Assembly (NCBI GenBank): GCA_008508345.1
Contig: QNGE01000148.1
Location: 60,485-124,484 of the forward strand
DNA length: 64,000 bases
From: Paragonimus westermani
Taxonomy: Eukaryota > Platyhelminthes > Trematoda > Plagiorchiida > Troglotrematidae
Direction of reading: 5' to 3'
Of this stretch, positions 48,739 through 62,221 are shown piece by piece. The notes under the pieces were generated by a model. It saw nothing but the letters and a program-made list of their open reading frames with translations. It did not search any database and was not told the origin of the DNA. Position numbers and translations under genes: made by a program. How positions within the stretch are numbered: the first letter of the stretch is position 1; each line of letters opens with the position of its first letter.

Positions 48739-51700
48739 ATTAAAATTGCGTACACTGGCAATAATATCAGGCAAATTAGGCAAACAACCATTTGACTTGA
48801 CTTCGTGTTGGTCACGTCCACGGAGTTAATCTATGAAAGTCCGGGACAAGCTTCTAAGTCTGGGCCACACTAACTTGATTTTAGGGACCCCCTGTTTCAG
48901 TCTTCCTGTTTCCGGTTAAATTTTGCCACATTCACTCCAGTGCTCCAGTTTTGCAGATGTTATGTAATATTATTCCTCAGATCAACTAGATCACAGGTAT
49001 TTCACGATAGGACCCCCATGGAACTGAAGTTCATTGTCATCATAATTTGTCTCAATCAGTGACCTTTGTTAGCAAGATCACTTGGTCAATTCAAAATTCT
49101 GGTACTGCTGGTTTCTTGTTGGAGAACCAAGCAATCCGTATATCGTTAAAGGAACTATTCCACTGGATAGTGTTCCATGAGGTGGTCAACTTTTTGTAAA
49201 GCAACATGGAAGTGACAAATGACAGATTCTTTCTACTCCTTTGAGTTACATCGTTTAGTGCTGCCTAGAATGTCGCGGTCCCCGTGGTCATTCGAAATAC
49301 TGACTGAAATCACTAGTCTACAGGACAGCTTGCAGTGGTCATTTGGGAGCCAGTACTCAAATGAATGTTTGCTTTTCTGATTAAAATTTCATTTAGTTCG
49401 ATGGCATATTTTTCTTGCTATTGTAGAGTACAGCTGCCCTAGCAAACGTGCTTCTGGTTTGGTCCAAAATTGTTTATGTGCAAATGTAGTTACTTATTGG
49501 AACCTCCATTGCACTGCCAGCTGAACCAATTTAAATTACGCAGAGTCTTTGAGTATGAAATAGTTGGACTTTGCGACAAATTAGTATATCATTTTTGCTT
49601 GCGTTTCCAAGTTCATTGTTGTGATAATTAATTTCTCTTCGAAGGTTCCTAACGCTGCTCCTGATAGGATGTTCGATGTTAGCTCAGTTCTCCTGACAAT
49701 GATAAACGTCTGTCTTGAAGTACTTTTGCATTAACTCGTCAACTAAGCTGACAATGAATTGATTATATCCATTTCGTTTCTACCCACGACAATCAATAAT
49801 TCACCGGTAGCCCTAACTGATATCTTTGAACTTTTAATTCGTTATAACACGCATTGACTTGTAGGCAATAACACATTTGCAAGTTAGTTGTTCTGTTTTA
49901 TCTAAGACTCCACTAAGTCTGTAGATCAGTGTATAGGACAACAGAACTGACTGAAACTCTGTAGAAACTCAGACTGCCTCCGGGTTCTAGATGGCATTGT
50001 AACTTTACTTGGCTGCTCGAATTAGAGTGTTCAATGGTTAATATTCACTGGGAGCACACGTTTGATTTTGTGGTTGTTGCTATCCGTCAGATATATGTAC
50101 TTAGTGAACTTTGATCGTACATCCTACTCTAGGAACGACAGATGATGAAATTAGTAGAAAATGGCTAACTTACCAATTGGTTATGTCGTTTATCTCAAAC
50201 TCAAAGAAGTCGCTAGATCACTTACATCGATAGCTTATTATCTACAAATTTTAGCATATACTGTTCTTATGGTGGGATGTAGCGACGAATTTCACCAAGT
50301 ATGCATAACTGAGAAATAACACTAGGCACGGAGTCGGTGAATTTTGACCATCAAACACGTTTCCATAACTTGAAAAAATTTCACCAAGACCTTTAGATTC
50401 ACCTATCTTAAATGTCACAAGTTTTCTGAAAATTCTATCTGATTTGGAATGGTCATTGTGCTTGATCAAGAGAACTCAGCAGAAACATTTACTGTTGGCT
50501 CTGGAGTCGTTTTTGAATCACAGAACACAGACAAAACATTTGAATAGAAGTAGTTTGATAGAATGTCAGTGTCTTCTGTCTCGAAATGACCTCTTCAGTC
50601 TCCTGAGTTGGACACATGTGATCGTCTACTGCAGTGTGGCGTGGATGCCACACGTATAATTAGGTGAGTTGTTTGGTGGGATTAACACATATGCACGTAA
50701 TTATGCTCAGTATCATCTGACGGATTGATGCGTGCCCCGGTTATAGTGTTTTCAAAGGTCTGTTTAAGAACACCAAATTTGGACAAGAGTGTTTATCAGC
50801 AGACGTGGAAAAATAGGGCAGTTTTGTTTATCCTGAGCTACTAGACAGGCTTTTCGAGTCGGTGACTTGTAGACTAATTCGACTGATAAAATGGAGAAGG
50901 CGAGGCTTTAGTGCCAAAATGAAGGCTTTGAATACTCAAGCTGGAAGCCTGTGCAACTGTGTGCATACCAGCATACTCTGCTGGGAACACAAGGTTTCGA
51001 TGCGATGAACATCAGCGACCAACAGATGCCTGCGATATGAAGAGCTGGTTACATTTTTGTCCCGTCTATCATATCTGACTAGCAGAGAGGAATCACATCC
51101 GTACATTGTGCCTGAATGCTTAAGTGTATGTATCCTTGATTCCACAGGTTAATGCGTGCGCACTGCACAGAACATTGAAAAATGTGTGCTCATATAGGAT
51201 CAACATTGGGGCTAGTCACACGTTTATCATGGGACAAACAATAGTGGTTACCTGTAGTTGTCGTCGTGTGTATGCTAAAAGGGTTCCATTTTCCGTTTGA
51301 CCAAAACAACGGCGATGGTTAGCAGATGGTATGCAAGCGTTCACGGGCACACATGGAATGAGACAACCAGGTCATCTCATGAACATACCGACAAGACCAC
51401 GGCTCACACCAAACAACTCAGTGTAGCTAAACCTTGGAGTGAATCCATAGTATCAGGCAATATAGGTTTGAAATTTTGTTACGTCGTCTTTTGTAGTGTG
51501 TATTTTTACAATCCAACTTACTAAGTTTACAACATGACGTAATACAGAAAAATACTTCTGTTTTGTTCGTAATTAGCCAGTGGGGACTGTCGTGAAACTG
51601 ATCCTGACAAAATCGTGACAACGTTCTGTTGGCATATACTGTATTGGACCTCCGAACAAAAGTAATTTTTCATTTGAAATACAAGTGAATGGCAACGATG

Positions 51701-52372
51701 TTTGTAGACTGAAGAGTGTAATATCGGACGCGGATGTCTCATTGAAGGGTCGACACTCCAAAGCTTGTTGAGCAGTCGAACTGATGTATTAGGTAGAAGT
51801 AGCCGGTGGAAGTAGGTTGTTTCTAATTTAGCCATAGAGAGATGCAACGTTCGAAAACAAGATTAATAACCTTGAATAAATGTGTTTGAATAAGCGGAGA
51901 CAGTGAGAGGGCTGAAAAAACTACGTTAGCTATCAGCCATGTTTTGGTAATCTACTCTCCAAATGGACAGTGATAGAGGGGACGACATTCCTGCGGGACA
52001 TGCACGGGGTCCTTCGACAGTGATCTTTATGGCTACTTAGATGCGGCGATAGGGCGTGTATCCTGTTTCGATCCGGCAGGCTATATTGACCAGGACTCCC
52101 GTCCTTTCAGGTGCAACCTTGCCATATAGGCCAAAAGGGAACAGTCATACGAAAACCAAGTGCACTCATAGGATCATATTTCGCACTATTGACCATGTAG
52201 GGTTGCTTAATTAGGAAGGTGCCATATTATGAGCACACAGCGAAACTATTGCTTTAGTTGCGGTACTGCTGTCTTCCGTATCAGAAAGAAGAAAGAGATT
52301 CGGAAAGGTATCCACAAACAGTGAGCACTCCGATCGTCCACCGGCTGACCATGACCACTGGCATATTATCCA
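48739..52372. other. Intergenic stretch, no gene recognised
   Basis: About 3.6 kb with open frames under 110 codons and no known domain; no repeat recognised. Confidence 0.45.
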
Positions 52373-52754
52373 GTGGGGCCGAAAAAATCCGGTAACACCC
52401 AAAAGCCTGATTTAGCTTCTAATACATTCACCGCATGCAGCAGTGCTCCGAATCAGACACTAACATCCTATTCACTCTACCCTTGGGCGAGGCAAATACC
52501 TCGCCGCCAAGTGAGTTATACTTTTGAATCTTTGGCTCCGAGTAGAGTTTCCAAGAAAACTCTGCATCCTACTATCCCGCAGGTCAGACTTTTCAAGTCA
52601 GGAACTAAGGGTAGGATCCCTCAAGTCAACCCCATTTGGTAGCATAAACGACCGGGAAGTATCGGAATTTATCGTTGTCCTGATAGTGACATAACTCACT
52701 CATCACAAATTTCTTCGTCTACTTGCTTCCAAGTTTCCTGCCTTCTACGTAACT
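52373..52754 (+). other. Possible 5' part of the plus-strand LINE
   Basis: An open frame of 89 codons (52373-52642), rich in Ser, Thr and Pro, sits just before the endonuclease relic and may be LINE 5' sequence. Nothing diagnostic is visible. Confidence 0.25.
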
Positions 52755-54230
52755 TTGAAGGATAACTGCTTTCTAGGACCAAGAAAACTGGCAAACATTG
52801 GCGTCTTCAATTTCCACACTCTCCGACAGGCCGGTGAACGAGGTGCTCCGGCAATTACTGTCTCAAGTCTGGAGTTTGATGTGTGCTGTGTGTCGGAGAT
52901 GCCAGTCTACGATTTTAGCACCCCTGTTCATCTGGGCTCACCTCTAGATAACCGTCGATCCATACACTTCTGTCTCAGGATTTCCGGTTATGCAGAAGCT
53001 GAGTCTCGTAGTCAGGATGGAATGGGAATCGCACCAAGTTCCAGAGTGGAACAAAGTTTGCTGGATTGGATTCCAGTGCACAGTCGCTTGCTGTCATACT
53101 CAACAGATCAGTTGAGGTCTGTTAACGCCAACCAGAAAAACATTATGTAGTCATTATGTCGGTGTACTCTGTAACGGATAGTTGTTCAGATGTTACCAAA
53201 GATGCACTCTTGGACGCCCTCGTTAGCCTATGGAGGCAGACTAAAAACTCAGACATCATCCTACTAACAGACGACTTGAATGCACACTTTGGTCACCTTT
53301 TTCCAAAGGAGAAACGCTTGGGAGGCATGTTTAGTGTCCGGGTACAGCGCACTGACATTGGTGAAAAAAATGCTGTAGCTTTGCGTATCCCACAGTCTTT
53401 ACATAGTGAGCATCAGTTTTCAAAATAGGACGAGGAACTATGTTCTATAGAGACCTCTTTGTGGTTCTCAACCGTGGACACAGCTTGACCATATAGCAAT
53501 CAGCTACTGGTGGCGCCTTTTGGAGCAACCACCTGAAATCGTACCTTGCTGTCGTGCGTGCCCGCTTTGTTTTTTCATATGTCCAGAGGACATTTGATTG
53601 TGAGCGCCAGATACTTAACAGTCATTCGATCGAGGAGAGTGTAAAGAACGGTTACTTGGAAGCATTGACAAACAAAATTCCCATTTTGAGTCAGGTGAGA
53701 AAACCTACTGAACACTGTGAACACATCGCAGCAGTTATGAAAATATGCTAGGAGGAGGCATGTTCCGAAATGTGCTGTTCAGCTGCGACAAAAGTGGATT
53801 TCTGTTACATTGATAAACCTCATGAAAAAGCGTCGCTTGAATATGATGAAGACCATCAAGAACTTAAACGGAAGCTGTCCAGAAGCCTGCTTACAGGCTA
53901 TGAACTCCACTTGCTTGGACATTCGAAAGAGATGAGACCAGCCCTTCTATCTAGGAGTAGGAGAAAGCTACTTTCCCTGATTGGTGGTTGTACTGACCGT
54001 CGAGTCGGTGTAACTGACACCGTGTAGCAAGAAAATGGTTCATTTATCACCAGCCAGTCAAGTCGACTAGACATGTGGGCTGAACATTCTGTAGAACAGT
54101 TCATCTAACCTCAGCGAGACCAAGTAGACGATGGGATCCGAATGGTCAGTTATTACGTTCCAGACGACCCTCCGTATGGAGCAGAAGTTGCCCTAAAGCT
54201 CATGTTACTGAAACCTACCGAGGTGTGACA
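52755..54230 (+). mobile_element. Second LINE fragment, endonuclease and start of linker/RT, decayed
   Basis: Separate family from the minus-strand LINE. 52755-53150 carries NFHTLRQAGERGAPAITVSS, then FDVCCVSEMPVYD with the conserved Glu, then GMGIAPSSRVEQSLLDWIPV. 53156-53428 carries VSVYSVTDSCSDVTKD and ILLTDDLNAHFG, where the GDxN Gly is replaced. Out of frame near 53472-53500 is WTQLDHIAIS, the C-terminal Asp-His block. 53770-54027 and frames to about 54230 match the following linker (ELKRKLSRSLLTG and a RLD.WAEH block). No RT motifs follow, so it is truncated. Confidence 0.78.
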
Positions 54231-54244
54231 TAGCACACACCATA

Positions 54245-54283
54245 GACTGACAAAAATTGTCAGTCGGCTCGACTGGGCGAGCC
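54245..54283. other. Two adjacent perfect hairpins
   Basis: GACTGACAA and TTGTCAGTC (54245-54253, 54257-54265; loop AAA) are followed at once by GGCTCG and CGAGCC (54266-54271, 54278-54283; loop ACTGGG). They lie just beyond the recognisable end of the plus-strand LINE fragment. No T-run follows, and the role is unknown. Confidence 0.5.
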
Positions 54284-55178
54284 AAAATCAAATGAATTCC
54301 GCGAATGAAGGCGATTCCGAACGCAGCCATATACAATCCTTTAGGCTGAGTTGGCTGTGGAGGTGTCAGGCCTAGAGTTACCGTCCTCTAGTGCGCTGCT
54401 GTGTACACGAGGGAGTTAGTTTCGGGTGTTCCTTCGGAGAGTGTGGACTGTTGTGTACGAAGCAATCATGGTGAGCAGATAAGGCCACCTGGTAGTGGAA
54501 AGTGAATCGAAGCTGCGCCATTTGCACGCGGTGTACGACATACTGTCAGGCGCAAAAAGCGGTGGCATTTACTTTGTCTGTGGTTGTCAAGGTTCTACCT
54601 TGCCGATATACAATGCATCGGGTGTGGGCAGACGCCCAACCTCGAGCATGTTGGCTACCTCTAGTGTCGTCGTTCACTGACGGTTGATGTTGCGGGGCCT
54701 TCGTGGCCAAGTTGGTGTAGACGCGCTCATGATGCGGGTTGGCGGGTTATATTACTCGCACTCTGATGTGGGCAAGTGCATGCTTTTTGGGTACGGGCAG
54801 GCAAATTGCCTGTCATGCACGTCTAGCATGGCGTGTTGNTGATGCAAACTTCTGGAGAATGAGATATGATTTGGTAAAAAACACCAATGACAAGACAAGC
54901 AATGGTGCACTGAAGTGCATTTTCCCCACTGGATGTAAGCTGGCTATCCACTCCGTACAGCAACGGTTTTAGGTAAGTTCTAATTACCATTTGACACAGT
55001 GCAGGTGGGAAAAGCCTAATATTCCGACAAAAGCACTATGTAAACAAAGTTATCCCTCATCATGAAAGTGACATCTCCTCTTAATGGAGTATAAGGTTAA
55101 TGGGCCATCGTGCTTATCTAATTAAAACCTTATAGAAAATCCCAAATGAATCTTCGCTAGATAGGTAAAGATCGCTAG
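54284..55178. other. Intergenic stretch with one N
   Basis: No gene supported. A tRNA-like stretch at about 54695-54775 (TGGCCAAGTTGG, similar to an A box) lacks a good B box. The base at 54839 is N. The sequence TCTTCGCTAG and the CTAG at 55175-55178 lead into the solo LTR. Confidence 0.4.
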
Positions 55179-55700
55179 TGTGGTGGATTGTCAGGTCGGA
55201 GGTGCGAGTTTTCGAACGCTCGGCCGAATACCTCAACGCGGGAGAGGTACGTTCAAAAGCCTGCCGCAATCGGATCAAGAATAACGTGCGCGACCGGATG
55301 AGACATCGCTCGACTGGATCGGACCAACGGGCGAGGTATGGCAGGCGAAATACGACAGATGGCCAGATAGGAGGCGTGGTTTTTCCAACATTTAGAGGAA
55401 CATCTCGACACGATGTTGGAATACGGTCAACACTGGGTGGATGGCGGACAGCACGAGCAGCCGGACGAGCCATCGCTCAAGGAAATCGGACAAACAGACG
55501 AGGAATGGCAGGCAGAAACCCACCCGGTAGAAGGCGCCGATCACACACGTAAACCGGTCAGAAGTGCACACGACGTGAGAACGGAAACCGGGGGGTGTTG
55601 CGGGTTGGAATTATGACTCATAAACGAGAGAACGCGCGTTGCATGCGACTGGCGATTTGGACAATAAAGATTGTGCTTTCTTGGACGCCTTCTCGCTACA
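55179..55700 (+). mobile_element. Solo LTR, 522 bp, with CTAG target duplication
   Basis: It starts TGTGGTGG, ends CTCGCTACA (TGT...ACA ends) and is flanked by CTAG at 55175-55178 and 55701-55704. An AATAAA at 55663-55668, followed by a T-rich stretch, gives the expected polyadenylation signal near the R-U5 end and sets the orientation. It is clearly richer in G+C than its surroundings. No primer site or internal region adjoins it, so it is an LTR-LTR recombination remnant. Open frames inside (124 codons at 55178-55552) show no known domain. Probably Ty3-like, inferred from the 4-base duplication and ends only. Confidence 0.82.
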
Positions 55701-55704
55701 CTAG

Positions 55705-58700
55705 GATCTACTACTCTACAGCCAAGCTGAAGGGATATTAGTCAAGTAGTTTTAATTCAGCATTCGAGATCCCGCTGAAAAACAGCATACAAGTTCAGAA
55801 GCAACAGGAACGAAGTGTACTCAACTAACACCCGCTGAGAAACGCCATACCAGAGTAACTTTCAGCAACTATCTTTACAAAGTCCTTCTTTAAGTAGTGT
55901 AATTCAGCCTAGTAAAATACACGCTACAGGATCCCTATCAGCACCACCATCAGTAAAATGTAGATTGATCATTTAGTTTTGAGTCTTGACGTGTATACTT
56001 AACCTTATACAGAGAATGCTGGCCAAAATTCATCGATTTTTTAACAACGTACCGTAAACTTCAGCATTCTGCCGACAATGTCTGATTGTTGTGTTCGACT
56101 GAAAACCGAACACGAATTTAACATGTCCTTTATACACCTCAGCCAAAATGCATTACTGTGGTGAGCCAAATCAGCTCTCACACAGGTTACACGCATCAAG
56201 CCAGACAGCTTATTACTCAAGCTATGAGTGAGGTAATAATGAGGGATGCTAGTTTATATTCGAACTTTTTGGTTACCTTGAGTTTGTTTTAGTTGACGTC
56301 TGATCAATCCAACTGAAGCTTGTGTACTACAATAATGGACTTTCGTGTAACCACTACGTAAAATGTCAGTTTAATGTAATTAACCCCGGGTCATAAACAC
56401 GTCAATAAGTGAGTGGGGGGAGCTCGAGCATGAAGTTGCTGGGTTATCACAATTCGAACTTTTGAAGTAGATGAACAACCGCAAGAGTATCACAGTGAGC
56501 GGAAAACAGTTGACAGTGGACCAACGTTGTGTGTGTGCTTAAGTTGGGGAACCCTAGCGGTTCAAACACCTGACGGATTTACAGAAAAGCAATCGCAATG
56601 ATCGACGAGCGTGTAGTTCATACAAGGCAGTACACGTACGGTGCCAGTTGTAGGCTCTGTTTGCTCGTAGTGTTAAACTCGACACAGAAGTGGTGCCACT
56701 CTGTTCAGGTGTGTAATCCAGTGTATGTAACTACTGTTCTTGCTGAACTGATGCTTCCAGTAAATATGTTCCAAACGCCGTAAACGACTTAGACGAGTCC
56801 AGTTGGGTTATAACCACATTGTCAGTATTCATCCAGAACTCATACACTAAGACAGAATGTATGGCTAAAAAATACAGATGACTGGCCACCAAGAATTACC
56901 CCAGCGTTCAGTTAAATTGGTATACCACAAACTGTCACATTCTACACTGTGGAGTGCAGTCTATTTTTATCAGGGTACAAGTGTTCACATTTCAGGACAA
57001 TCTTTTGTTGTTCAGTAACACTGATAGCAAAATACAACCAATTTTGATAGGCCGTAGGCATGTGGCACATAGGACGGGGTGGGTAACAGATTTACAGAAT
57101 CATGGGTATTTCAAATTTTCTCGTAAAAGTGTTTCAAAATAACAACTGGTCCAGAATGTACCATTTGAGAACAAAGAAATGACACTGTTCTCTTCTGGAC
57201 ACACTCAAGGTTCGTTTGGTAATATATCGGTCTCTTCAGGCATGATGCGAAATTGCTTGTAGAGCAAGGGAGTTCTTTCTAAATACCTCTTACATGCATA
57301 TATTCTGACTGTGAGGCACCGGAGCACAAGAATGAGTTAGGCGACGAGACTGTGAATGAGTGTGGACCATCACAACCTACGATCACAGAACTGATGGCCA
57401 GGTCATAAGTGCTGAGAATGTTAATACTAGGGACTGCTTGGTCGGTCCCTACCTGATTAATTCCAGCAAGCGCAGAGCCGACAGTATGGTATCAGTCTGG
57501 GGATGATTATTATGCATCCCTCTGATCACCGTGTCGGGCCGCAATAAGCTTTTTCAATGCGAAACTTGCCATCTGAAATGTACTGTGTTCGCTCACAGTG
57601 AGGCGTCATAAGCAACCAATTATCGTTATGATTACCTACTTGATTAGGCATAATGGATATTCACATTAGATATTCATACTTCTTTACACCCCGATAAACA
57701 ACCTTGTTTCTGTCCTGTTTGGAATAACTGTATTAACGTTGCAGGTGAAATAGACACATGTATCTTCTACACGTGCGCATTATCAGTCCATAGTCGTCAT
57801 GTATGTAAACATGTCTGGTGGATGTATACACCATTTGGTGATCGCGTTTATGAATAGGACGATTTAAGATGTCACCTACCATTTGAAAGGCATCTGGTGG
57901 CTGAGTACGTAGCTGCGGGACTTTTAGATCAGTCACTATGAAAGGTTGTCCTGAGAGAAATTAAACTAGGCCCTTACAAATTTATAATTTTGAGCGTGGA
58001 TCGAAAGCAGACCCCAGAGTTCTAGAAACTACCTGGCGTGCAACTTCAGAAGATACGAGAAAATCGTGCAGGTGAAGTGAGAAGAACGGCCAAACGCGTT
58101 GCCAAAGGGAGAAAAAAGGACTAACATCGTGACGAGAGGAGCTTGTCAATTCATTGTACCCGCATAGAATGTGCACAGAATGTAGAACATAACCCTATGA
58201 TTGGTCTGCAAAAAACAGCGCCGGTTCGCTGAAATGAAGACAAACAGGACATCATTTGTCGTGGATTGGAACCTACATTTCTCTGAATCCTCAATGAATC
58301 CATGTTTTTTTAATGGGGAAAGAGCTAACGTTCACGGAGCTACTACACATTACCGTAACCGACGTGGTGTAGAGGAAATGTGCTAAAATTGACGAACTGA
58401 CATTAAACGTTCAGTGAGTGTATGGAAGGCCGTTTGAAAGCTGCGATGGTGATTAGACCAGCAGTAATAGTCAATCCTTAAGATGCCTTTTCTTCAGCTC
58501 CAGAAACACAATTTGCCGCTTTCGGTTTTTCTAGTCACCAAGACACCGCTATCTTCAGGCAGGACAGCGCTCTCATTCCTATATCATGTAGCATGGGAGC
58601 ATTACAACTTTTTCGGTGAAGTACATTTTCATACAGACCAGCCTGTCGTCCAAGTTTGAACCTCAAAAGCTGTCTACCAAGTTACCAAATAACTACACAT

Positions 58701-60831
58701 ATCTTGATTTACAAGCAGATGTTCGAATGGGCGTTTGGTTTGAAACGAGCAAGGAGGCGCCTGAGTTCTCGTCTACTACATTTTCACTGGCAGGTTGACG
58801 GAATACGACGAAAGTACGTCATATCGATCCCGTGAAGGATTACAACGTGTAAGTGTAACCGTACAGTTTTTTGGCGTCATCTTTGTGTGCATTCCCTTTT
58901 CTCTGTAGACTTTTAAATGGAATTTATTGAAATACTTTCTAATGAGGTTTATGCTTTCACTAAAACTTTGTTGGTGTTCGATTTACTACTGGGGAAGTTA
59001 CTGCAAAAGTGTGGAATGTACGCTTACTTTTATTCGGCGTTGGGTGCACATCATCAGCAATTACGGCTAACTGGATGAAGCTTTTATTAAAGATTATGAT
59101 CCGCGAAAAAAATTTCAATAATACAGGCGGCTGAAACTGTATCTTGTCTAGACAGAACTGTTTGTCCGTGAAGAATACCGGCTTTGACATGTAGATAATG
59201 AGATAATGACTTCAAACAGAAAAAAATCCCTCAACTTGAGTGAGTGTTTGACCTTTGGCGAAATGCACCATCGAATAAAACTAGTGACCAGCGCAAGAGT
59301 TGCTTACGATTATTCATAAAAGCTTGAAAGTTTACGACTTGACCCACTGCCTTTTACCCATTTACGACATAATACCTTTGTATTAACATAAACATTGTGA
59401 ACAACTTCCATGAACTCATCTGTGTGTACGGACTACAGGCGGTTATCATTCGATGTTTTGAAAATTTTTGGTGACAGAAGGAACTAGCGCGTGTAATATT
59501 TTGAACGATGTATTCCAGTGAGTGGTTGTTTTGCACATTGGAAGCACCGAGGGTTTTTGATGTCAAACAGCTGCTATTCGCATCAAACGATTCCTCGCAG
59601 TCCACTTCACTTTATTCATTAGAACAAAGTTTGTTGTTGCACCACAAACATGTGTTCGCTTGGATTTGTGCATGTTTATACAGATTTTTCATACAGGTGG
59701 TACCAGACTGAACACTGTTTTTATCTGTAACTTGTCAATAGAAATCCGGAAGGCAAATGGAAACTGTTGTTATGTGAAAATTACACATGGAATCGGAATG
59801 ACCGTAGGCTTACTTTTATAGCTGTAACCTTAAGACTAATAAATACTAGCAGAAATTCACTTAGGATGTATATCAGTGCGGTAACAATGTGTGCAAGCGC
59901 GCATGAGTTGCATTCATCGCAGAGCAGGTTTAGCAAAAACGGCTGATCTATTAATACTCATGACGCAATAGATTAAGTATGTTTAATGTTGGAATTTCCC
60001 CTCATGTGTATACCTCAATACAACTGATCAAACTTTTATGCGGACACTGAGCAGAATTGCCAGAAAAGTTACGGACTTCGTGTCTCGCATCTCGTAAAAG
60101 AATAGTGATAAACAAAGCAAGGTGTGTCAGTCCATTTACCCGGTTTTATTTTTAACGGGGTCTAGGTTAACCAACCCCAGTGAGTTCACACTGGACTACC
60201 TTACAGTACTGAATTACCTCAATCAAAACATACCTAACTTTGCTGCGAACAACTGTTTCACATAATTCTTTAGCAAATCAGTATAATTACTGACGTCTCA
60301 TCAAGACTTCTTAAGGAAGAGACCGAAAGACATAAGATGTATTCAAGAAGATTCAGACCATGCATGAACACAAGCAAATATGTGTTTTGTAAGAACTGGG
60401 AAGGTTGTTGACTGAATATCATCCCACAGGGCCATGGTCGAACGATTTTTTGGCTGCAGAATTGGATTAATCTGAAGCAGTTTACAGTATCCGTGCAACA
60501 TAAGAGTCCCGGGCAAAGCTACAAGTTTTGACGGACTCGACAGTTCCCAAGTAATGTTGAAGGGTACAATCCGTTGAATGCTCGTAGCTTTGCATACAGT
60601 TCAAGCTAGTAGGTAAGTTATGCGCAAAAAAGAGTACTCAAACTGTCCACGGGGTTTCCTAACTCAGATGGTAGATTATATGCTGCGTAGAAGCCAGCGG
60701 TTTCGGTCGCTAGTTTGAATTCAACCGAAGCTGAGATTTTTCACAAATGGATCGGTTTGTGGTTAATAAATTGGCCAGACTGCTCACTGGTGAAAGAACA
60801 CTTGTTAGATGTTTGATTGAATTAGTATTAC
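55705..60831. other. Intergenic stretch, no gene recognised
   Basis: About 5.1 kb, AT-rich, open frames under 85 codons with no known domain and no recognised repeat. Confidence 0.45.
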
Positions 60832-61344
60832 TTATCGATACCTTAGGCAAGTGTGTACTCTGATGACGAACCTATACTGTTGTACATTGTCGGTGTACAA
60901 TAAACGCGTTGACTTTGATTGGCCATATTCTGATAATCGCTGATGATGATAGACCAGTACTGCAAGGTGGCTGCCAAAGAGCTGCTTATAATTGGGTGGT
61001 AAAGGCTGAGATAAAACTGATTGACTGTAGCACAGCTTCTGGACAAGAGAGGTATAGATATTGTTACTCGCAGATATTACCGCGTGTAGGACTTTGGGAA
61101 TTAAGTTCCAAGAGACAGATTGCTTCATATAAATACTTAACATATTGTCAACCATATTTAGATATAGTTCGGTTGCGTGGTTTTCATTCACTTCTTCTGG
61201 AGTTTTTTCTACCCACTTTGAAATTTCAACTTCCTTGCAAACTGGAACCTCTTCGAGTACCACTCTGCCTGTCGACCTGAAATTTTGAAGACAGACTGTG
61301 TACACTGATGACATCAACTCATAAACGAATTTAACCTGAACCAC
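60832..61344 (-). other. Longest unassigned open frame with start, 170 codons
   Basis: Minus-strand open frame of 170 codons with an acidic Glu/Val-rich stretch near residues 30-55 and no signal peptide, membrane segment or motif that I recognise. A 123-codon frame runs antisense over the same DNA (60909-61280), so neither is trustworthy as a gene. It could be a transposon relic, an exon of an unknown gene or chance. Confidence 0.2.
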
Positions 61345-62216
61345 CTTGTACAGTAACTTCCTATGATCTTTCTACGGTTGTTGTACACTAAACTCTGATA
61401 AACATCGATATCACAGTCGGATACAATTCGAGATGACGTCAATCAGTGGGTGAACTTCTGAGATGGAGATAAACGTCTTCCTCTTTTCCTGTCGCATGGT
61501 CGTATTGGGAGCACTCTCATGTTCGTTTCTACGTTGTTTCTGATGTGTCTTGTTGTTTTATGAGTGAAAGCTCAGGAGTTAAGTTCTTCTATACAGATCT
61601 GATTGCCAGTTTTTCGGAAACCGTTTCATGGTATTTAGAGACTACGACATTCGTCTGCAAAAACGACTGCGAAGAGAACTTGGAATTGTGATCAGTACCG
61701 AACGACTGTGCTAAACATCTCACTCAGCTTTTAACTAACTGAAGCGCGCTACCATACCTGCATGCTAATTGCGCTCGCGTCCCCGATTAATATCTCTGTT
61801 TTACAAGCAGCGTAAACGGGAGAAAACTAACTCCGGAGTATCGAGTTTCATACCCAGTTGGTCCATAGAAAACCGACCCTTCAGTAATCGCCTTCAGTCG
61901 AAACCTGAAGGTTCTCTTGTTTTGTAAAGATTTCTGGAAGAAGACACTGTATCGATTTAACAAAAATTGGAAGCTAAATTAGGTTTTGCAAGTTGATCTG
62001 ATGCTGTTCCCTATTTTGGGTGCTTCTGAAACCCAGCAACTATTGTGTTGACATTTTTATTGTCTCCGGACCCTCAACAGTAGTGACGAGATGAATAGTA
62101 TGATAACGAATCGAAACATCGACGCTCAAATCGTATGTGAGACCGCGAGATTCTTAAGGACTCAGTAGATAGCGGCGAACAACCACTAGTGATTGGCTAA
62201 CAGCTGGAATCAACAA
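61345..62216. other. Intergenic stretch, nothing recognised
   Basis: No open frame of note and no recognised repeat before the SINE pair. Confidence 0.45.
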
Positions 62217-62221
62217 TTTTA

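Noticed and set aside
54695..54775. tRNA-like stretch with an A-box-like TGGCCAAGTTGG
   Set aside because: No convincing B box or cloverleaf pairing.
55178..55552. 124-codon open frame within the solo LTR
   Set aside because: It follows from high GC (few stops) in the LTR and has no known domain.
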